Assembly: GCA_017522685.1 (NCBI GenBank)
Contig: JAFWYN010000029.1
Location: 1-64,000, forward strand
DNA length: 64,000 nt
From: Lachnospiraceae bacterium
Lineage (GTDB): Bacteria; Bacillota_A; Clostridia; Lachnospirales; Lachnospiraceae
Direction of reading: 5' to 3'
Shown: positions 63,758 through 64,000 of the stretch, piece by piece
Numbering within the stretch: the stretch's first letter is position 1
How the letters are laid out: every line of letters starts with the position of its first letter
Notes under the pieces: generated by a model
Told to the model about the DNA's origin: nothing
Database searches by the model: none
Seen by the model: only the letters and a program-made list of their open reading frames with translations
Made by a program: the position numbers and the translations under genes

Positions 63758-64000
63758 ATGTATAACGAGTTGGATGAAAAGAAGGATATGATGACAGAGC
63801 AGGTAAGTGCTGATGATTCTGCAAAGTCACAGGAACCTATAGAGATAGAAAAGGTTGAGGAAACAACAGAGGTACGGGAAGAGGCAAAGGTGCAGGAGCC
63901 GGTATCAATCACTGAGACAAAAACCTATGAATTGAATCAGGAACCTGCGGAAAAGAAGTTCAAAAAGAAAAAAAAGGAAAAGAAAACTAAGAAGTCCGGC
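63758..64000 (+). CDS. N-terminus of an acidic then lysine-rich protein (3' end outside window)
   Basis: 81 codons from ATG 63758 (GGGAGGAA 7 bases upstream) stay open to the window edge. The first 65 residues are rich in Glu/Asp and Thr; residues 66-80 are mostly Lys. An acidic tail followed by a basic cluster often precedes a single membrane segment, and such tails occur on membrane-bound HtrA-type proteases of Clostridia, but that is a guess. The 100 bases upstream are AT-rich, with a possible TATACT (63697-63702) but no good -35. Confidence 0.55.
   Translation, partial: MYNELDEKKDMMTEQVSADDSAKSQEPIEIEKVEETTEVREEAKVQEPVSITETKTYELNQEPAEKKFKKKKKEKKTKKSG

Noticed and set aside
453..64000. 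Transposase, integrase, phage or plasmid genes
   Set aside because: None of the coding regions shows such motifs, and no terminal repeats were noticed, so no mobile element is reported.
1..64000. tRNA or rRNA genes
   Set aside because: No cloverleaf-like or conserved rRNA segment was seen in the short intergenic gaps.

Overview
The window looks like chromosomal DNA of a low-GC Gram-positive anaerobe, most likely a Lachnospiraceae-type Clostridium. This rests on strong AGGAGG-type ribosome sites, a membrane-anchored GH25 hydrolase, an LCP-family cell-wall ligase and the absence of outer-membrane or LPS-core genes. The assignment is inference; no marker gene is present. Nearly all of the 64 kb is one surface-glycan locus. 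Every complete gene but one (36843-37997) is on the plus strand, genes are tightly packed, and no gap exceeds 300 bases.

Layout. (1) 1-6968: the tail of a Pro/Thr-rich protein, then four glycosyltransferases and a first Wzm/Wzt ABC polysaccharide exporter without a carbohydrate-binding tail. (2) 7044-16269: a promoter-led unit with pseB, pseC, a GNAT acetyltransferase, two polyprenyl-phosphate sugar synthase-like GT2 enzymes and three large membrane proteins, closed by a strong terminator. (3) 16444-36797: a new promoter, a GT52 sialyltransferase-like enzyme, a PglK-like ABC flippase, acyl-modifying enzymes, the CMP-nonulosonate genes pseF, pseI (fused to a GNAT domain) and pseG with proA between them, a GtrII/GtrB pair, a WecE aminotransferase and more polytopic membrane proteins, one apparently cut by an in-frame TAG. 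A bidirectional terminator closes it.

(4) 36843-41069: two divergent genes, an SGNH-fold-like membrane protein and a large GH25 protein. They share a 180-base region that holds a perfect 18-base palindrome inside a promoter. (5) 41143-54664: rmlB, rmlA and rmlC, a second Wzm/Wzt exporter whose Wzt carries a C-terminal cargo-binding-type domain, a methyltransferase-kinase-like protein resembling the WbdD chain terminators, two large GT2 proteins and an MBOAT/SGNH acylation pair. (6) 54756-61485: a phosphoglucomutase, two GT2 enzymes, a WbaP-type initiating phosphoglycosyltransferase and an LCP protein. (7) 61532-64000: a GT2, an acyltransferase and the start of an acidic/lysine-rich protein.

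Together the genes could supply dTDP-sugars (rmlABC, wecE) and a CMP-pseudaminic-acid-type sugar (pseB, C, H-like, G, I, F). They would start a lipid-linked glycan (58954), extend it with many GT2 enzymes, export it through two ABC routes and a flippase, decorate it outside the cell with polyprenyl-phosphate-dependent membrane glycosyltransferases and acyltransferases, and join it to peptidoglycan (60379). Functions come from motifs and family resemblance read by eye; no database search was run.
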